Shown here piece by piece: positions 13,033 to 13,173 of a stretch of DNA of 13,173 nucleotides. How positions within the stretch are numbered: position 1 is the first letter of the stretch; every line of letters starts with the position of its first letter. The DNA lies in contig JAEYSS010000215.1 of assembly GCA_023434425.1 (NCBI GenBank), forward strand, positions 1 through 13,173, written 5' to 3'. The DNA comes from Pseudomonadota bacterium. Its GTDB lineage: Bacteria > Pseudomonadota > Alphaproteobacteria > Ferrovibrionales > Ferrovibrionaceae. The notes beneath the pieces are model-generated. The model did no database searches. It was not told where the DNA came from and was given only the letters and a program-made list of their open reading frames with translations. The translations under genes and the position numbers were made by a program.

Positions 13033-13173
13033 TCAATACAGAACGCCGGGCAGGATATCGAGCACTTCGCCGGTGGCGGTGCTCACCATCAGGATGTTCT
13101 TGCCGACCATGACGCGGTCGGTATTCGGCCGGGCCGGCGGCAGTTCGCGCAGCAGCGACCCCGGCAGGCGGTC
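13033..13173 (-). CDS. RcnB-like protein, C-terminal end only (cut by window edge)
   Basis: The minus strand from the right edge to TGA at 13035-13033 encodes 46 residues: DRLPGSLLRELPPARPNTDR, then VMVGKNILMVSTATGEVLDI, then LPGVLY. The pattern Pro-rich linker, then V-x-VG-x-(D/N)-I-L-(L/M)-V, A-TG-x-(V/I)-LDI and a short hydrophobic end is characteristic of the C-terminal domain of RcnB/CigR-like periplasmic proteins. These have been linked to nickel/cobalt homeostasis and envelope stress. The N-terminus with its signal peptide lies outside the window, so the identification rests on a short stretch. It is convergent with the low-GC orphan gene, 15 bases away, with no visible terminator between them. 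Confidence 0.6.
   Translation of the reverse strand, partial: DRLPGSLLRELPPARPNTDRVMVGKNILMVSTATGEVLDILPGVLY

Overview
The window is GC-rich (about two thirds G+C by eye, except for one AT-richer island near the end). It has the gene style and intergenic repeats of an alphaproteobacterium, probably of the Rhodospirillales type; this placement comes from protein character and is not proven. Twelve genes are visible, two of them cut by the window edges. No gene-free stretch exceeds about 210 bases. No tRNA, rRNA, CRISPR array or transposase was seen.

Left part (1-4205). A major facilitator superfamily (MFS) transporter, cut by the left edge, diverges from a LysR-type regulator. The regulator is followed on the same strand by an M20D amidohydrolase. 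This looks like a small inducible uptake-and-hydrolysis unit for an unknown amide or N-acyl amino acid. A pair of related palindromic elements (3301-3387) separates the hydrolase from a convergent MipA/OmpV-family outer-membrane protein.

Centre (4400-10180). This is a cyanate-utilisation locus. On the minus strand is a sigma-54 enhancer-binding regulator with two PAS domains (cynF-type). Diverging from it is cynA-cynB-cynD-cynS: a Tat-type solute-binding protein, permease, ATPase and cyanase. The intergenic region is unusually readable. Three dyads of the form TACGAAnnTTCGTA lie against the cynF start, and a consensus -24/-12 promoter (TGGCAC-N5-TTGCT) sits about 100 bp further on, just before cynA. 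The logic would be that CynF binds the dyads as an upstream activating sequence, drives sigma-54 transcription of cynABDS, and probably controls itself. A strong hairpin with a T-run closes the operon after cynS.

Right part (10181-12474). A chemoreceptor with a NIT (nitrate/nitrite-sensing type) domain follows. It has its own near-consensus -24/-12 promoter and an NtrC-like dyad. This suggests that nitrogen-source chemotaxis and cyanate assimilation both use sigma-54. The receptor has no visible first transmembrane helix, which makes its topology puzzling.

End (12475-13173). An AT-richer island of about 540 bp carries one 148-residue protein of unknown function with a hydrophobic N-terminus. 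The last 141 bases hold the C-terminal end of a minus-strand RcnB-like protein.

The most interesting system here is the sigma-54/cyanate/chemoreceptor arrangement. Its cyanate part resembles the known cynFABDS cluster type; the chemoreceptor link is the less expected piece.
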